Assembly (NCBI GenBank): GCA_016290875.1
Contig: JAEEVL010000005.1
Coordinates: 62,001-126,000 of the forward strand
Direction: 5' to 3'
From: Ruminococcus sp.
Lineage (GTDB): Bacteria > Bacillota > Clostridia > Oscillospirales > Ruminococcaceae
Length of the DNA stretch: 64,000 nt
Part shown: piece by piece, positions 1-8,920 of the stretch
Layout of the letters: each line of letters starts with the position of its first letter
Numbering within the stretch: position 1 is the stretch's first letter
Notes under the pieces: generated by a model
What the model saw: the letters and a program-made list of their open reading frames with translations, nothing else
What the model was told of the DNA's origin: nothing
Database searches by the model: none
Program-made: the position numbers and the translations under genes

Positions 1-1292
1 GTGTAGTTATCCGGAACGTATACTCCGAGCTTGTCTGCAACGCCCTTCATTCCTTCGAGGAGGGGAGCGCGGCATTCTTCGGGGATAGTGGCGATAACGT
101 CATAAGCCTTGCTGCCGTCCTCTGATGAGGTCTTACCGTCGTTGGTATCGACGTATTCCTTGACGGTGAAAGGCCTTACCATGTCGCCGAATACAGCTTC
201 TCTGCCGAGAGCTGCGAGGTAGAGCGGACAGGTCTTTACGTATGACTGACCGAAAGCGCTTCTTCTCAGGTCGTCATCGCAGTTTATCTCGATATAGTTC
301 TCGAAGGGGCCAAAGTCGCATTCTATATCACAGCCCGTGCCAAAGTGGAATATATCCGCAAGGTCGCTGAGGACGTCCTCTGTGCCTATCTGCTGGAAAG
401 CCTTGGCAAAGAAGATATTGCTCGAGTTTATGATAGCCGAAGTGAGCGTTCTCTCACCCATAGGATAGGACCAGCGGTTGGAATCCCAGTCCCAGTTGTG
501 TATCGAAGTGCCGGAGTATTCCCAGTTGCCCTCGTCGGAAAGTGAAGTTACTCCGTGCTTAGCGGCAATAACTGCCGACATTATCTTGAAGCACGAACCC
601 GGAGTCGCATTCTGGAATGCGCGGTTCATAAAGGCTCCTGACGGGAGCGTATCTGCGTAGGAGTGGTCAGCGCGGTACATATCCGGATCGTAGGACGGAT
701 AGGATACCTCTGACATAACAGAACCGTCGGTTCGCATTACCACTACCGAGCCGACTATATTATTGTTCTGCATATAATTGTATATCTGATCCTGCACGGA
801 CGAATCGAAGGTAAGTCTTGCGGACTGTCCGACGTTCTCGTGTCCCTGCACAGGTGAAGGGTTCTTCTGCATGAGCTGATCGCTGAGAACGCTGTCAAGA
901 CCGCCTGATTCTCTGCTGAGTATATTTGCAAAGCTTATCTTGTGGTTCTGATCGTAGTAGCGGACGCTCGTATCGCCTTCGTATTCGCTGTATACGAGCA
1001 CATTTCCGGCACAGTCGCAGAGGTCGCCCTTTATGACAGCCTGTGTCGTTGTGACCGTAGTGGTCGTGGCAGCAGCTGTTGTTGTCGCAGCAGTTGTTAC
1101 CGTAGAAGTAGCAGTTTCAGTTTCTGTGTAGATATGGCTGTTTCCTACCACACCGTGTTCATCTTCTGCTGAGTCGAGTCCTGCGAGAGTGTTGTCGCTG
1201 CTGTTGTGCGAAACAGAGTTGCACGAAAACATTGACATCGCCATAGCTGCCGCAGAGAGGAGCGCGGTTATCCTTTTTTTATCTGATCCCAT
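1..1292 (-). CDS. Class B penicillin-binding protein (transpeptidase), 3' end outside window
   Basis: About 430 codons are visible; the C-terminus lies beyond base 1. The start at 1292 opens a hydrophobic leader ending in MFSC, so the protein may be a lipoprotein or membrane-anchored. A Ser/Thr-rich linker follows, then a segment resembling the N-terminal part of FtsI/PbpA-type class B PBPs, then the transpeptidase domain. The catalytic motif SCFK (SxxK) falls near residue 233 and SSN (SxN) near residue 291. The KTG motif is not in the window. Proteins of this family cross-link peptidoglycan outside the membrane. It is transcribed divergently from purA. The family call is firm; assignment to a septal or elongation PBP is not possible here. 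Confidence 0.9.
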   Translation of the reverse strand, partial: MGSDKKRITALLSAAAMAMSMFSCNSVSHNSSDNTLAGLDSAEDEHGVVGNSHIYTETETATSTVTTAATTTAAATTTTVTTTQAVIKGDLCDCAGNVLVYSEYEGDTSVRYYDQNHKISFANILSRESGGLDSVLSDQLMQKNPSPVQGHENVGQSARLTFDSSVQDQIYNYMQNNNIVGSVVVMRTDGSVMSEVSYPSYDPDMYRADHSYADTLPSGAFMNRAFQNATPGSCFKIMSAVIAAKHGVTSLSDEGNWEYSGTSIHNWDWDSNRWSYPMGERTLTSAIINSSNIFFAKAFQQIGTEDVLSDLADIFHFGTGCDIECDFGPFENYIEINCDDDLRRSAFGQSYVKTCPLYLAALGREAVFGDMVRPFTVKEYVDTNDGKTSSEDGSKAYDVIATIPEECRAPLLEGMKGVADKLGVYVPDNY

Positions 1293-1461
1293 AATATCAT
1301 TCCCGATCGTAAAATTCCGGGATTTCCCCGTCAACAACATTATACTCTATTTTACAAATCCCGTCAATTAAAAATCGGTAACAGAATATTACCGGGAGGA
1401 TAACAGCATTACCGTCAGCACAGGGCTTTGAGCAGTTTTTGAAAAAATCGGGCGCAACCCC

Positions 1462-1490
1462 TTGCAATTCACTGCAAGCTGTGATATAAT
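1462..1490 (+). promoter_or_regulatory. Probable sigma-A promoter of purA
   Basis: TTGCAA (1462-1467) and TATAAT (1485-1490) are separated by 17 bases. The site lies about 50 bases before the purA start. Confidence 0.7.
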
Positions 1491-1542
1491 AAGATGTAAC
1501 CGTGCTTATGCACAACTTAATAATATGAAAAGAGGAATTGTA

Positions 1543-2820
1543 ATGCCTGCAAATATTGTAGTTGGAACACAATGGGGCGACGAGGGTAAAGGTAAGATCA
1601 TCGACATTCTCGCTTCCCGAGCTGACGTAGTAGTACGTTCACAGGGCGGCAACAATGCCGGTCATACTGTTGTAAATAACGGTGAGGTATACAAGCTCCA
1701 CCTTATTCCTTCCGGTATTCTCTACCCGAATACACTCTGCCTTATCGGCGCAGGAGTTGTTCTTGATCCTAAGGACTTCATAGGCGAACTCGACAGCCTT
1801 GCTGAGAGAGGCATCAAGACAGAGGGACATCTCAAAGTTGATCCCCGCGCACAGATCGTAATGCCCTGGCACATCGCTCTCGACGGTCTTTCAGAGGCTT
1901 TCCGCGGCGGCAAGGACATCGGTACTACAAAGCGCGGTATCGGCCCTACATATATGGATAAGTATGAGCGCTGCGGAATCCGTATGTACGATCTCGTTCA
2001 TCCTGAGGTACTCGCAGAAAAGATACAGTCCACAGGTAAGCTCAAGAACAAGATAATCACCGAAGTATACGGCGGCGAAGCATTCGACCTCGACGCTGTT
2101 ACCAGGGAGTATACAGAGTACGGCAAGCGCCTTGCTTCCTACATGGACGACGTATCCGTTCTCACATTCGATGCTCACAAGGCAGGCAAGACTATCATGT
2201 TCGAGGGCGCACAGGCAACTCTTCTCGATATAGATTTCGGTACATATCCCTATGTTACTTCCTCACATCCCCTTTCAGCAGGCGTATGTGTAGGAACAGG
2301 CGTAGGTCCTAAGGTCATCACAAACATCATCGGTGTTGCTAAGGCTTATACAACAAGAGTAGGCAAGGGACCTTTCCCGACAGAGCTCGATGACGCAACA
2401 GGCGATCAGATCAGAAATGTCGGCGGCGAGTTCGGTACAACAACCGGCCGTCCGAGAAGAACAGGCTGGTTCGATGCAGTTATCGTTCGTCACTCTGTAA
2501 GAGTAAACGGCCTTGACAGCCTTGCTATCAACAAGCTCGACACTCTCGCAAATATCCCCACACTCAAAATGTGTGTAGCATACAAGAAGCCCGACGGAAC
2601 AGTTACAGAGAATTTCCCTGCAACTCTTGAGGATCTCGAGGGATGCACACCTGTTTACGAGGAATTCCCCGGCTTCACAGAAGACATCTCAAAGTGCACC
2701 AGCTTCGATGAGCTTCCTGAGAACTGCAAGCGCTACATCGAGCGTCTTGAAGAACTCGTTGGCTGTCCTGTAAGCATGGTAGGCATCGGTCCCGACAGAA
2801 CCCAGATACTCGAAAGATAA
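1543..2820 (+). CDS. purA: Adenylosuccinate synthetase
   Basis: The enzyme makes adenylosuccinate from IMP, aspartate and GTP, the first committed step to AMP, in the cytoplasm. The phosphate-binding loop GDEGKGK sits at residues 12-18, and the family motif NNAGHTV and the C-terminal GPDRTQ are present. The 425-residue length is normal for PurA. The start at 1543 is chosen because an AGAGGA ribosome-binding site precedes it; an in-frame ATG at 1525 would place that site inside the gene. It has its own promoter and is followed after 36 bases by a membrane protein gene, with which it is probably co-transcribed up to the terminator at 4052. Confidence 0.97.
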   Translation: MPANIVVGTQWGDEGKGKIIDILASRADVVVRSQGGNNAGHTVVNNGEVYKLHLIPSGILYPNTLCLIGAGVVLDPKDFIGELDSLAERGIKTEGHLKVDPRAQIVMPWHIALDGLSEAFRGGKDIGTTKRGIGPTYMDKYERCGIRMYDLVHPEVLAEKIQSTGKLKNKIITEVYGGEAFDLDAVTREYTEYGKRLASYMDDVSVLTFDAHKAGKTIMFEGAQATLLDIDFGTYPYVTSSHPLSAGVCVGTGVGPKVITNIIGVAKAYTTRVGKGPFPTELDDATGDQIRNVGGEFGTTTGRPRRTGWFDAVIVRHSVRVNGLDSLAINKLDTLANIPTLKMCVAYKKPDGTVTENFPATLEDLEGCTPVYEEFPGFTEDISKCTSFDELPENCKRYIERLEELVGCPVSMVGIGPDRTQILER

Positions 2821-2856
2821 GAATATATCGCCATTTCAGAATATGAGGTGAATCGA

Positions 2857-4044
2857 ATGTACGATGAAAACAGCTTCGGCGGCGGTCTGCCGGAAGACAT
2901 AGACTACACACCGGATCAGCCTAAAATGGGCGCTCCCACAGGAGTTTCCGCACCTGTCCTCGATGATATAGACTATGTTGCGCCTTCCACAAAGAAGGAC
3001 GGCCCGACAGGAGTTTCTGCTCCTGTGCTCGACGATATGGATACATATGTACCGGAGAGCTCAAAGAAAGACGGCCCCACAGGCGTTTCTGCCCCTGTAC
3101 TTGATGATATGGATACCTATACACCTGACAGCAGCGCTAAGAAGGGCGCTCCCACAGGTGTTTCCGCTCCCGTTCTCGACGACGGCTATACAGCTCCCGT
3201 AGAGAATAAGCCGCTCGTTATGTCAGACGATGATATAATCAACGGCCTTACACCGGAGCTCAGATCACGTTTTGATGCCCTCCCGGCTGACAAGCAGAAG
3301 CAGGTCATTGATATGAGACGTACACAGCTCGGCGCTGTTGCACCTCCTGAAGAGGTAAAGGCTCCTGTGCTGGACGAGGATAACTATACTCCTCCTCCGA
3401 AGAAGGAAACTCCCGCACAGCCTGAGGCTCCTGTTACAGCTCCTATACTTGATGACGAGCCGGAAACTCCCAAGTACGTCCGCAAATTCGTTGACGAAGA
3501 TGTTGAGCGTGCAAAGAGCGAAGCAAGAAACAAGGTATCGGCTTCCCTCGTATCCGAACAGAAGGACTCCAAGGAGAGTCTGCGAATGATGCTCGCACTC
3601 AAGGAAGAGCGTCAGGCAGAGCTCGCAAAGAAAGGCTTTACTGTTACACTTATCGTTGCGATAATCGGCGTTATCGGCGCAGTATGCTTCTATCTTCTCT
3701 ATTCCGGACAGCTCGGACTCCCGTACAAGGAGAATATGAGCGGTATCAGCTCAAAGGTCGAGGATCTTTCACTCTACCTTGCAGCAATCGCAGGCGTAAG
3801 CGCACTCGGACTCATAAGCGGTCTGAATATCTTCAAGACTCTCGCATCGCTGTCCTATCTGCTGCTCAGCTTCCTGCAGATCTTCCCGGGTATCGGCATG
3901 ATACCCCAGCACGAAGGTCCTATGCCGAAGATAGCGGCTCTTTACGGTATCGCACTTATCTGCTGTGTTGCAGTGTTCATCACACTTTCAGCCAGCGAGG
4001 CTATCGGACAGTTCTTCAAAAAAGAAAAGATACAGTACGATTAA
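2857..4044 (+). CDS. Membrane protein with repeated TGVSAPVLDD segments
   Basis: The protein has 395 residues and I recognise no family. The cytoplasmic-looking N-terminal half carries four near-identical repeats around the core PTGVSAPVLDD, plus two weaker copies (APVLDED, APILDDE). These are joined by acidic, proline-rich linkers and followed by a charged helical segment. The C-terminal third has about four hydrophobic segments consistent with membrane helices. The start at 2857 follows a GAGGTG site by seven bases. The repeats could be short linear binding motifs for a partner protein; that is inference. It sits directly after purA with a strong terminator behind it. Confidence 0.85.
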   Translation: MYDENSFGGGLPEDIDYTPDQPKMGAPTGVSAPVLDDIDYVAPSTKKDGPTGVSAPVLDDMDTYVPESSKKDGPTGVSAPVLDDMDTYTPDSSAKKGAPTGVSAPVLDDGYTAPVENKPLVMSDDDIINGLTPELRSRFDALPADKQKQVIDMRRTQLGAVAPPEEVKAPVLDEDNYTPPPKKETPAQPEAPVTAPILDDEPETPKYVRKFVDEDVERAKSEARNKVSASLVSEQKDSKESLRMMLALKEERQAELAKKGFTVTLIVAIIGVIGAVCFYLLYSGQLGLPYKENMSGISSKVEDLSLYLAAIAGVSALGLISGLNIFKTLASLSYLLLSFLQIFPGIGMIPQHEGPMPKIAALYGIALICCVAVFITLSASEAIGQFFKKEKIQYD

Positions 4045-4051
4045 AATATCA

Positions 4052-4080
4052 GGGACACACGCTGGTGTGTCCCTTTTCTT
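4052..4080 (+). terminator. Rho-independent terminator after the purA operon
   Basis: A perfect nine-base stem (GGGACACAC with GTGTGTCCC) has a four-base loop and is followed by TTTTCTT. Confidence 0.9.
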
Positions 4081-4086
4081 GTGCAT

Positions 4087-5256
4087 TCAGTTCTTAATGA
4101 GGAGCTCCTTCTCTCTGCCTATGTCGCCCTCAAGAGAATAGTTTACCGTCAGTGTCATTCCGTCCGGAGTGATGCTTTTTTCTATGCTGCGCGAAAGAAT
4201 TTTTGTATCTTCGCCGATGAAATTCTTCTCATATATGAATATCTTCCTGTTGAGTTCGTCTTCAAGCTGTTCTTCGGTGAGGGTTATGCCTGTCAGAGCA
4301 GTCTCGGTGAAGCGCCTGTGTTCGACGGCTATGGGGAGAGTCTTACCGAACAGCACAAGGGGAGACTCCGAGGTCTCCGTGTCATAGTCCGTGAAACTGT
4401 TCCTGCCGAGATACAGGGGGATATTCAGACTGAACAGCCTCAGCGAGCGCTCTTTCCGTTCCCTGCCGGTCTTAACTGTGCGAACAGGCGTGAACGAACC
4501 GGAGAAAGTTACCTGTTCGTCGTAAACTCCGATGATACTGCCCATCGAGTGATGGAGCATGATATTTCCGGAGCTGCTTGTGGAAACTCCGCTCACAAGG
4601 AGAGTGCCCTCCCGGACGTAGTCGCCGATCTTGTGCATGAGGAAGCCGTCCTGCACGGTGAACGAGGTTATCTTGGCCTTTTTCGTGGAGACTATATTGC
4701 AGGGAACGCGCATTTTAGGCGCTTCCGGCGCTCTGACTACCTCCGTGATCTCAACGACTATGCGGTTGCCGGTACGCCTTATGGAAGCCCACGATATTCC
4801 CTCGACTCTGACACGGAGCTCGTTCTCACACCAGTGGAAGTCGAGTTCGCTTATATCAGCACCGCGCCTTATGCCAAGCTCGTCAAGAGCGGCGATGATG
4901 TCATTGTCGCTGACAGCGGAGTTCCCCTGTATCTCGATGGTCATAACGACTCCGGAGAAGTACAGCACCGAAGCTATCACTATGACAGCGCCGATTAGCA
5001 AGCCGAAGCGTTTCCGGTACCTCAGCAGGAACGAGGATATTGTGGTATACTCCCGGCAGGTGAGCTGTATTCCGTTCGATTCTGCGAGCCGGGTGACGGC
5101 GGCGAGGTCACGCCGGTAAATGAAAGCGGAGAAAACGTCCCTGCGGCATTTCTGACTCCGGCAGTTTATCCGCTGACCGTGTATGCCGTTAATGAACCGG
5201 TAAAGCTCCTTTCCCTCAGCGCTTATGCGTATACAGCCTCTCAGCTGGTCTTTCAT
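4087..5256 (-). CDS. yqfD: Sporulation protein YqfD
   Basis: The 389-residue protein resembles the YqfD family of the forespore/mother-cell programme, known in Bacillus as a sigma-E-dependent membrane protein. An N-terminal soluble domain is followed by one membrane helix near residues 90-112 and a long extracytoplasmic part beginning with IEIQGNSAVSDNDI, a POTRA/FtsQ-like entry typical of the family. The start at 5256 follows an AAAGGGAG site and overlaps the yqfC stop as ATGA, so the two genes are translationally coupled. The order yqfC-yqfD matches Bacillus and Clostridia. Confidence 0.88.
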   Translation of the reverse strand: MKDQLRGCIRISAEGKELYRFINGIHGQRINCRSQKCRRDVFSAFIYRRDLAAVTRLAESNGIQLTCREYTTISSFLLRYRKRFGLLIGAVIVIASVLYFSGVVMTIEIQGNSAVSDNDIIAALDELGIRRGADISELDFHWCENELRVRVEGISWASIRRTGNRIVVEITEVVRAPEAPKMRVPCNIVSTKKAKITSFTVQDGFLMHKIGDYVREGTLLVSGVSTSSSGNIMLHHSMGSIIGVYDEQVTFSGSFTPVRTVKTGRERKERSLRLFSLNIPLYLGRNSFTDYDTETSESPLVLFGKTLPIAVEHRRFTETALTGITLTEEQLEDELNRKIFIYEKNFIGEDTKILSRSIEKSITPDGMTLTVNYSLEGDIGREKELLIKN

Positions 5257-5519
5257 CTGCTGCGGCACTCCCTTTCCTCGAATTCCACCTGTGTGATCCT
5301 GCCGCGTATCACAAGTCCGCCGGAGCCGTATGTGTCGGCTTCGAGCGAGCTTCCCCACACCGTTATGCCGAGCCTGTCAGAGACAAGGCGTATGCAGACC
5401 TCGTTGTATTCCTCTATGCGGCGGCAGTTTTCTATGACCATTTCGCGGTCACAGTCAAAATATATCTGCGGTCTGAGCCAGAGCGAGTCAGCCGCAATAT
5501 CAGCAAGCAAACCAAACAT
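5253..5519 (-). CDS. yqfC: Sporulation protein YqfC (YabP/YqfC family)
   Basis: The product has 88 residues, the usual size of the family, and carries the typical core: FDCDREMVIENCRRIEEYNE, then IRLVSDRLGITVWG and a C-terminal VIRGRI strand. Known YqfC proteins act in the mother cell during sporulation and are encoded just before yqfD, as here. The ATG at 5519 has an AGGTGATAAG leader. The frame is open much further upstream without a plausible start. The gene ends in a four-base ATGA overlap with yqfD. It is divergent from ylbJ, with 60 bases between the starts. Confidence 0.88.
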   Translation of the reverse strand: MFGLLADIAADSLWLRPQIYFDCDREMVIENCRRIEEYNEVCIRLVSDRLGITVWGSSLEADTYGSGGLVIRGRITQVEFEERECRSR

Positions 5520-5579
5520 CTTATCACCTCGTATGTATAATGTTACGTTATAAATAATATGTATGTACAGGTGATGTAT

Positions 5580-6686
5580 ATGAAAGTGAAGCTGAAAAAT
5601 ATGCCTGCGGTGCTGAAAACGGCTGCCGTCCTGCTTATGGCTGTGTACATTATAACAGAGAGCAGAACGGTGAGCGGAGCTGTTTCGGGAGCGGCAGAAC
5701 GCTGCCTGTATGTGGTGATACCGTCGTTGTTTGCGATGACAGCGGTATCGTCTGTGCTTGTGAGGAGCGGCGTGTGCAGGTCCTTCGGGAGACTGACAGA
5801 CCTGCCTGCACGTAAGGTTTTCGGGATGAACGGAGAGGAGTTCGCAGTGTTCCTGCTGAGTATGGCGGCAGGCTATCCTGTGGGAGCAAAAATGCTCGGA
5901 GCTATGTACGATGAGGGGAGAGTGAGCAAGCGCCGTGCGGAACTTCTCGGCGGACTGTGCTTCGGTGCAGGACCTGCCTTTATAAACGGAGTTATAGCAC
6001 ATCAGCTGTACGGCTCGGAGACAGCGGGCAAAGTGATATTCGTGTCATCTGTGACAGCGAATGTGATACTTGCGCTTGTGATGTCGCCCTTTCTGAGACG
6101 CGGAGCAGTCCCGTGCGAGAGGGGCAGGGGAGTCCGGATAGATGCCGGAACGGTCACGGAGTGTACGCTGTCGGCAGGGCGTTCGCTTGCCGGAGTTTGC
6201 TTTATGATAATGGCGTTTGCGGCGGTGTCTTCAGCGCTTGACCGGACGGGGATAACAACAGCGGCAGGGAGTTTACTGTCTGACCTGAGCGGTCTTCCGG
6301 TGGAGAATGCACATCAGGTGATAAGGACAATTCTCGATATTACGGCGGCTGACGGCATGGAGAAAGGCAACTGGCAGCTTTTGCCGTACTTGTGCGGACT
6401 GACTTCCTTCGGGGGAGTCTGCGTGATGTTCCAGATACAGGCAATAAACAGCGGCAGACTCAGAACAGCGCCGGTGGTGCTGATGAGAGCGGCGGCAGGT
6501 GTCCTCAGCTTTGGTGTGGGCAGAGCCGTTATGCCGTATTTCCTGCGGAACGAGACTGTGACAGTTTCGACTGTCCGTGCGGCGGTACACCGTGAGACTT
6601 CGCCGGTACCGTCTGTGATGCTCATAATAATGGTGATAATGCTGTTCGTATCCGTTCAGGAGACTGAAAAACACCGCCGGGCGTAA
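5580..6686 (+). CDS. ylbJ: Sporulation integral membrane protein YlbJ-like
   Basis: The 368-residue protein is almost entirely hydrophobic, with roughly eight membrane segments. It has the nucleoside-recognition (gate) type motifs of YlbJ: SLFAMTAVSSVLV, SMAAGYPVGAKML and LCFGAGPAFINGV. In Bacillus, YlbJ is a sigma-E-dependent protein needed for spore cortex formation. The start at 5580 is preferred over 5559 and 5574 because AGGTG lies six bases before it. It is divergent from yqfC-yqfD, which are also sporulation genes, so the intergenic region probably carries back-to-back sporulation promoters. Confidence 0.85.
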   Translation: MKVKLKNMPAVLKTAAVLLMAVYIITESRTVSGAVSGAAERCLYVVIPSLFAMTAVSSVLVRSGVCRSFGRLTDLPARKVFGMNGEEFAVFLLSMAAGYPVGAKMLGAMYDEGRVSKRRAELLGGLCFGAGPAFINGVIAHQLYGSETAGKVIFVSSVTANVILALVMSPFLRRGAVPCERGRGVRIDAGTVTECTLSAGRSLAGVCFMIMAFAAVSSALDRTGITTAAGSLLSDLSGLPVENAHQVIRTILDITAADGMEKGNWQLLPYLCGLTSFGGVCVMFQIQAINSGRLRTAPVVLMRAAAGVLSFGVGRAVMPYFLRNETVTVSTVRAAVHRETSPVPSVMLIIMVIMLFVSVQETEKHRRA

Positions 6687-6710
6687 TTTGTAAAAAACGG
6701 AAATTTCTAC

Positions 6711-6739
6711 TTGCAATTTGCAGAATAGTGTGATATAAT
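6711..6739 (+). promoter_or_regulatory. Probable promoter of the aldolase gene
   Basis: TTGCAA (6711-6716) and TATAAT (6734-6739) are separated by 17 bases, the same arrangement as the purA promoter. Confidence 0.75.
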
Positions 6740-6793
6740 ATTAACGATAGGGTTTTGTGCCCTGTAAATGAAATTCTCAGGAGGAATTTATCT

Positions 6794-7657
6794 ATGTTAA
6801 CTTCAGCTACCGAAATGCTCCAGAAAGCAAGAGCAGGCAAATACGCAGTAGGCCAGTTCAACATCAACAACCTTGAGTGGACTAAGGCTATCCTTCTCAC
6901 AGCTCAGGAGCTCAATTCTCCCGTTATCCTCGGCGTTTCTGAGGGTGCTGGTAAGTATATGACAGGCTTCGAGACAGTTGCAGCAATGGTTGCAGCTATG
7001 GATAAGTCTCTTGGCATCACAGTTCCTGTTGCACTTCACCTCGACCACGGCTCATATGAGGGCTGCTACAAGTGCATCAAGGCTGGCTTCACATCAATCA
7101 TGTTCGACGGTTCACACTTCCCGATCGACGAGAACGTTGCTAAGACAACAGAGCTCGTAAACGTTGCTCACGGTCTTGGTCTCTCTATCGAGGCTGAGGT
7201 TGGTGCTATCGGCGGTGAAGAGGACGGCGTTATCGGTAAGGGCGAGTGCGCTGATCCCGACGAGTGCAAGATGATCGCTGATCTCGGCGTAGACTTCCTC
7301 GCAGCTGGTATCGGTAACATCCACGGTGTATATCCTGCAAACTGGGAGGGACTCAGCTTTGAGACTCTCGAGGCTATCAACAAGAAGGTTGGCGATATGC
7401 CTCTCGTACTCCACGGCGGTACAGGTATCCCTGACGATATGATCACAAAGGCTATCTCACTCGGCGTTGCAAAGATCAACGTAAACACAGAGTGTCAGCT
7501 CGTATTCGCTGAGGCTACAAGAAAGTACATCGAAGCTGGCAAGGATCAGCAGGGCAAGGGCTTCGATCCCAGAAAGCTCCTCGCACCCGGCTTTGAGGCT
7601 ATCAAGGCTAAGGTAAAGGAGAAGATGGAACTCTTCGGAAGCGTAAACAAGGCTTGA
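6794..7657 (+). CDS. fba: Class II fructose-bisphosphate aldolase
   Basis: The cytoplasmic enzyme interconverts fructose 1,6-bisphosphate with dihydroxyacetone phosphate and glyceraldehyde 3-phosphate. Class II features are visible: the catalytic Asp84 and zinc ligand His85 in LHLDHGS, the GFTSIMFDGSH strand, and the phosphate-binding segments HGGTGIPDD and KINVNTE. Its 287 residues are typical. The start at 6794 follows AGGAGG by seven bases. The gene is monocistronic, with its own promoter and terminator. Its strong codon bias (repeated use of a few codons) fits a highly expressed glycolytic gene. Confidence 0.96.
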   Translation: MLTSATEMLQKARAGKYAVGQFNINNLEWTKAILLTAQELNSPVILGVSEGAGKYMTGFETVAAMVAAMDKSLGITVPVALHLDHGSYEGCYKCIKAGFTSIMFDGSHFPIDENVAKTTELVNVAHGLGLSIEAEVGAIGGEEDGVIGKGECADPDECKMIADLGVDFLAAGIGNIHGVYPANWEGLSFETLEAINKKVGDMPLVLHGGTGIPDDMITKAISLGVAKINVNTECQLVFAEATRKYIEAGKDQQGKGFDPRKLLAPGFEAIKAKVKEKMELFGSVNKA

Positions 7658-7694
7658 GTTCAAGTAACTTCGTGTACATAAACAGTTGAAATGC

Positions 7695-7740
7695 AGAACA
7701 GCCATAAGGAGCATAACGCATCCCTATGGCTGTTCTTTTA
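7695..7740 (+). terminator. Terminator after the aldolase gene
   Basis: Perfect 12-base arms, AGAACAGCCATA and TATGGCTGTTCT, are followed by TTTTA. Confidence 0.88.
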
Positions 7741-8086
7741 TGTTGGAAGTATAGACACAAGCATGTTTTCTATTCTCTTTCTCTTCTTTTGTGCCTGTGG
7801 AGTTTTAAGGAGTCGCCCTCCCCGATGTGGATAGGGGAGGGCTTACTAAGGGGGAATGAAAAAGCATTCAAATAGCAGAAACGGCAGCGTACCGTGTGAT
7901 TGCTTTGGAGGGTTTTCTTCAATATTTCCTTCTCTTTACATTTATTATTATAGCATACAAATTTCGATTTGTCAACAGATACAATTGTTAATTTTTAATA
8001 AACTCTCTGTGAATATTTATCACAGAAACGGCTATAATATAATTGATCCGCCGGGATCATATACAAATGTCAAGGAGAGAACGATA
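7741..8086. other. Intergenic region with one GC-rich palindrome
   Basis: There is no credible gene in these 346 bases. A perfect nine-base inverted repeat (GCCCTCCCC with GGGGAGGGC, 7815-7842) stands in otherwise AT-rich DNA. It is not followed by a T-run on the plus strand, so it is not an obvious terminator. A -10-like TATAAT at 8033-8038 may serve the DUF1540 gene. Confidence 0.5.
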
Positions 8087-8269
8087 ATGCAGGAACACAA
8101 GAAAAATGACCACATCAAGTGCAGCGTTTCACAATGCCAGCATAATATGGTGACCGAGAATTACTGCGGTCTTAACTGTATCTCAGTCGGAACTCACGAG
8201 GACGATCCAACTGTTCCGGAGTGTACAGACTGCAACTCTTTTGTGAAGAGAACAGGCTGCTGCGAGTGA
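8087..8269 (+). CDS. Small Cys-rich DUF1540 protein
   Basis: The 60-residue protein has eight cysteines in the DUF1540 pattern (CSVSQC, CGLNC, CTDC, CC) with intervening His residues, suggesting a small metal-binding fold. The role of the family is not established; it is common in Clostridia and often linked to sporulation gene sets. The start at 8087 follows AAGGAGAG; the longer open frame upstream is AT-rich and unlike the family. It stands alone between the aldolase gene and ireB. Confidence 0.85.
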   Translation: MQEHKKNDHIKCSVSQCQHNMVTENYCGLNCISVGTHEDDPTVPECTDCNSFVKRTGCCE

Positions 8270-8373
8270 GCAGAAACCTGATTCCGGAGCTCTGTCTCCG
8301 GAGTACATATTGTGCAAAATATATAAATTCGGGGAGCAAATACAGTCAAATCGGGAAAAATATCGGCTTGCTA

Positions 8374-8402
8374 TTGAAAAATCGATAGAATTAGGTTATA
8401 AT
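8374..8402 (+). promoter_or_regulatory. Probable promoter of ireB
   Basis: TTGAAA (8374-8379) and TATAAT (8397-8402) are separated by 17 bases, about 95 bases before the start codon. Confidence 0.65.
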
Positions 8403-8495
8403 ATATACATAGGGAGCGTTTATTTTCTTCCCTTGCTTCATTTCCGGCTGTATCACCGGAGCGGAGCAGTTTTACCCGTCAGGAGGCTGATATAA

Positions 8496-8741
8496 ATGTT
8501 TGATAAAACGATGACTTTTACCGTTAACGAGGACAAGGAGGCAGAACTCCGCCGAAATCTTACGGTAATTTATGACGCCCTCGTTCAGAAGGGCTATAAC
8601 CCGATCAATCAGATAGTTGGTTATATACTGTCAGAGGACCCGACTTACATAACCACATATAATAATGCAAGAAGCCTTATCCGTCACATAGACCGTGACG
8701 AGCTTCTCCAGGCTCTTGTAAGATCATATCTCCAGGCTTGA
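8496..8741 (+). CDS. ireB: IreB family regulatory phosphoprotein (UPF0297)
   Basis: The 81-residue protein has the full-length IreB/YrzL signature, including [27 protein letters not shown] and NNARSLIR. In Enterococcus, IreB is a small dimeric substrate of the Ser/Thr kinase IreK and modulates cephalosporin resistance. The N-terminal Thr cluster (KTMTFT) corresponds to the phosphorylated region there. An AGGAGG site precedes the ATG. In many Firmicutes ireB sits with yqgF (ruvX); here it stands alone between its own promoter and a terminator. Confidence 0.93.
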   Translation: MFDKTMTFTVNEDKEAELRRNLTVIYDALVQKGYNPINQIVGYILSEDPTYITTYNNARSLIRHIDRDELLQALVRSYLQA

Positions 8742-8807
8742 GTAACTGAGTCAGCGCGGACTTCCGGACAAGGCAGAGACGGTGACTTCTTTATACATAG
8801 CTTTCAG

Positions 8808-8840
8808 CGGCAGCTTGTACGGCTGCCGTTTTCATTTTAT
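8808..8840 (+). terminator. Terminator after ireB
   Basis: CGGCAGC and GCTGCCG form a stem with a seven-base loop, followed by TTTTCATTTTAT. Confidence 0.85.
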
Positions 8841-8920
8841 GGCAGTAATAACTGACGCTCCCGGTGGGATAATAGCAATGCGGAGAAATACTCCGCAGAC
8901 ACCGGAAGGAGCTATGTCCG

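Noticed and set aside
2925..3200. Regularly spaced repeats that could suggest a CRISPR array
   Set aside because: They are in-frame protein repeats (TGVSAPVLDD) with coding spacers of unequal length. No cas genes are present.
4081..4998. Long plus-strand open frame (about 305 codons) opposite yqfD
   Set aside because: It is the complement of a clear YqfD protein, has no ribosome-binding site and no recognisable motif.
8310..8495. 61-codon open frame before ireB
   Set aside because: It lies across the ireB promoter and leader, has no ribosome-binding site and ends where ireB begins.
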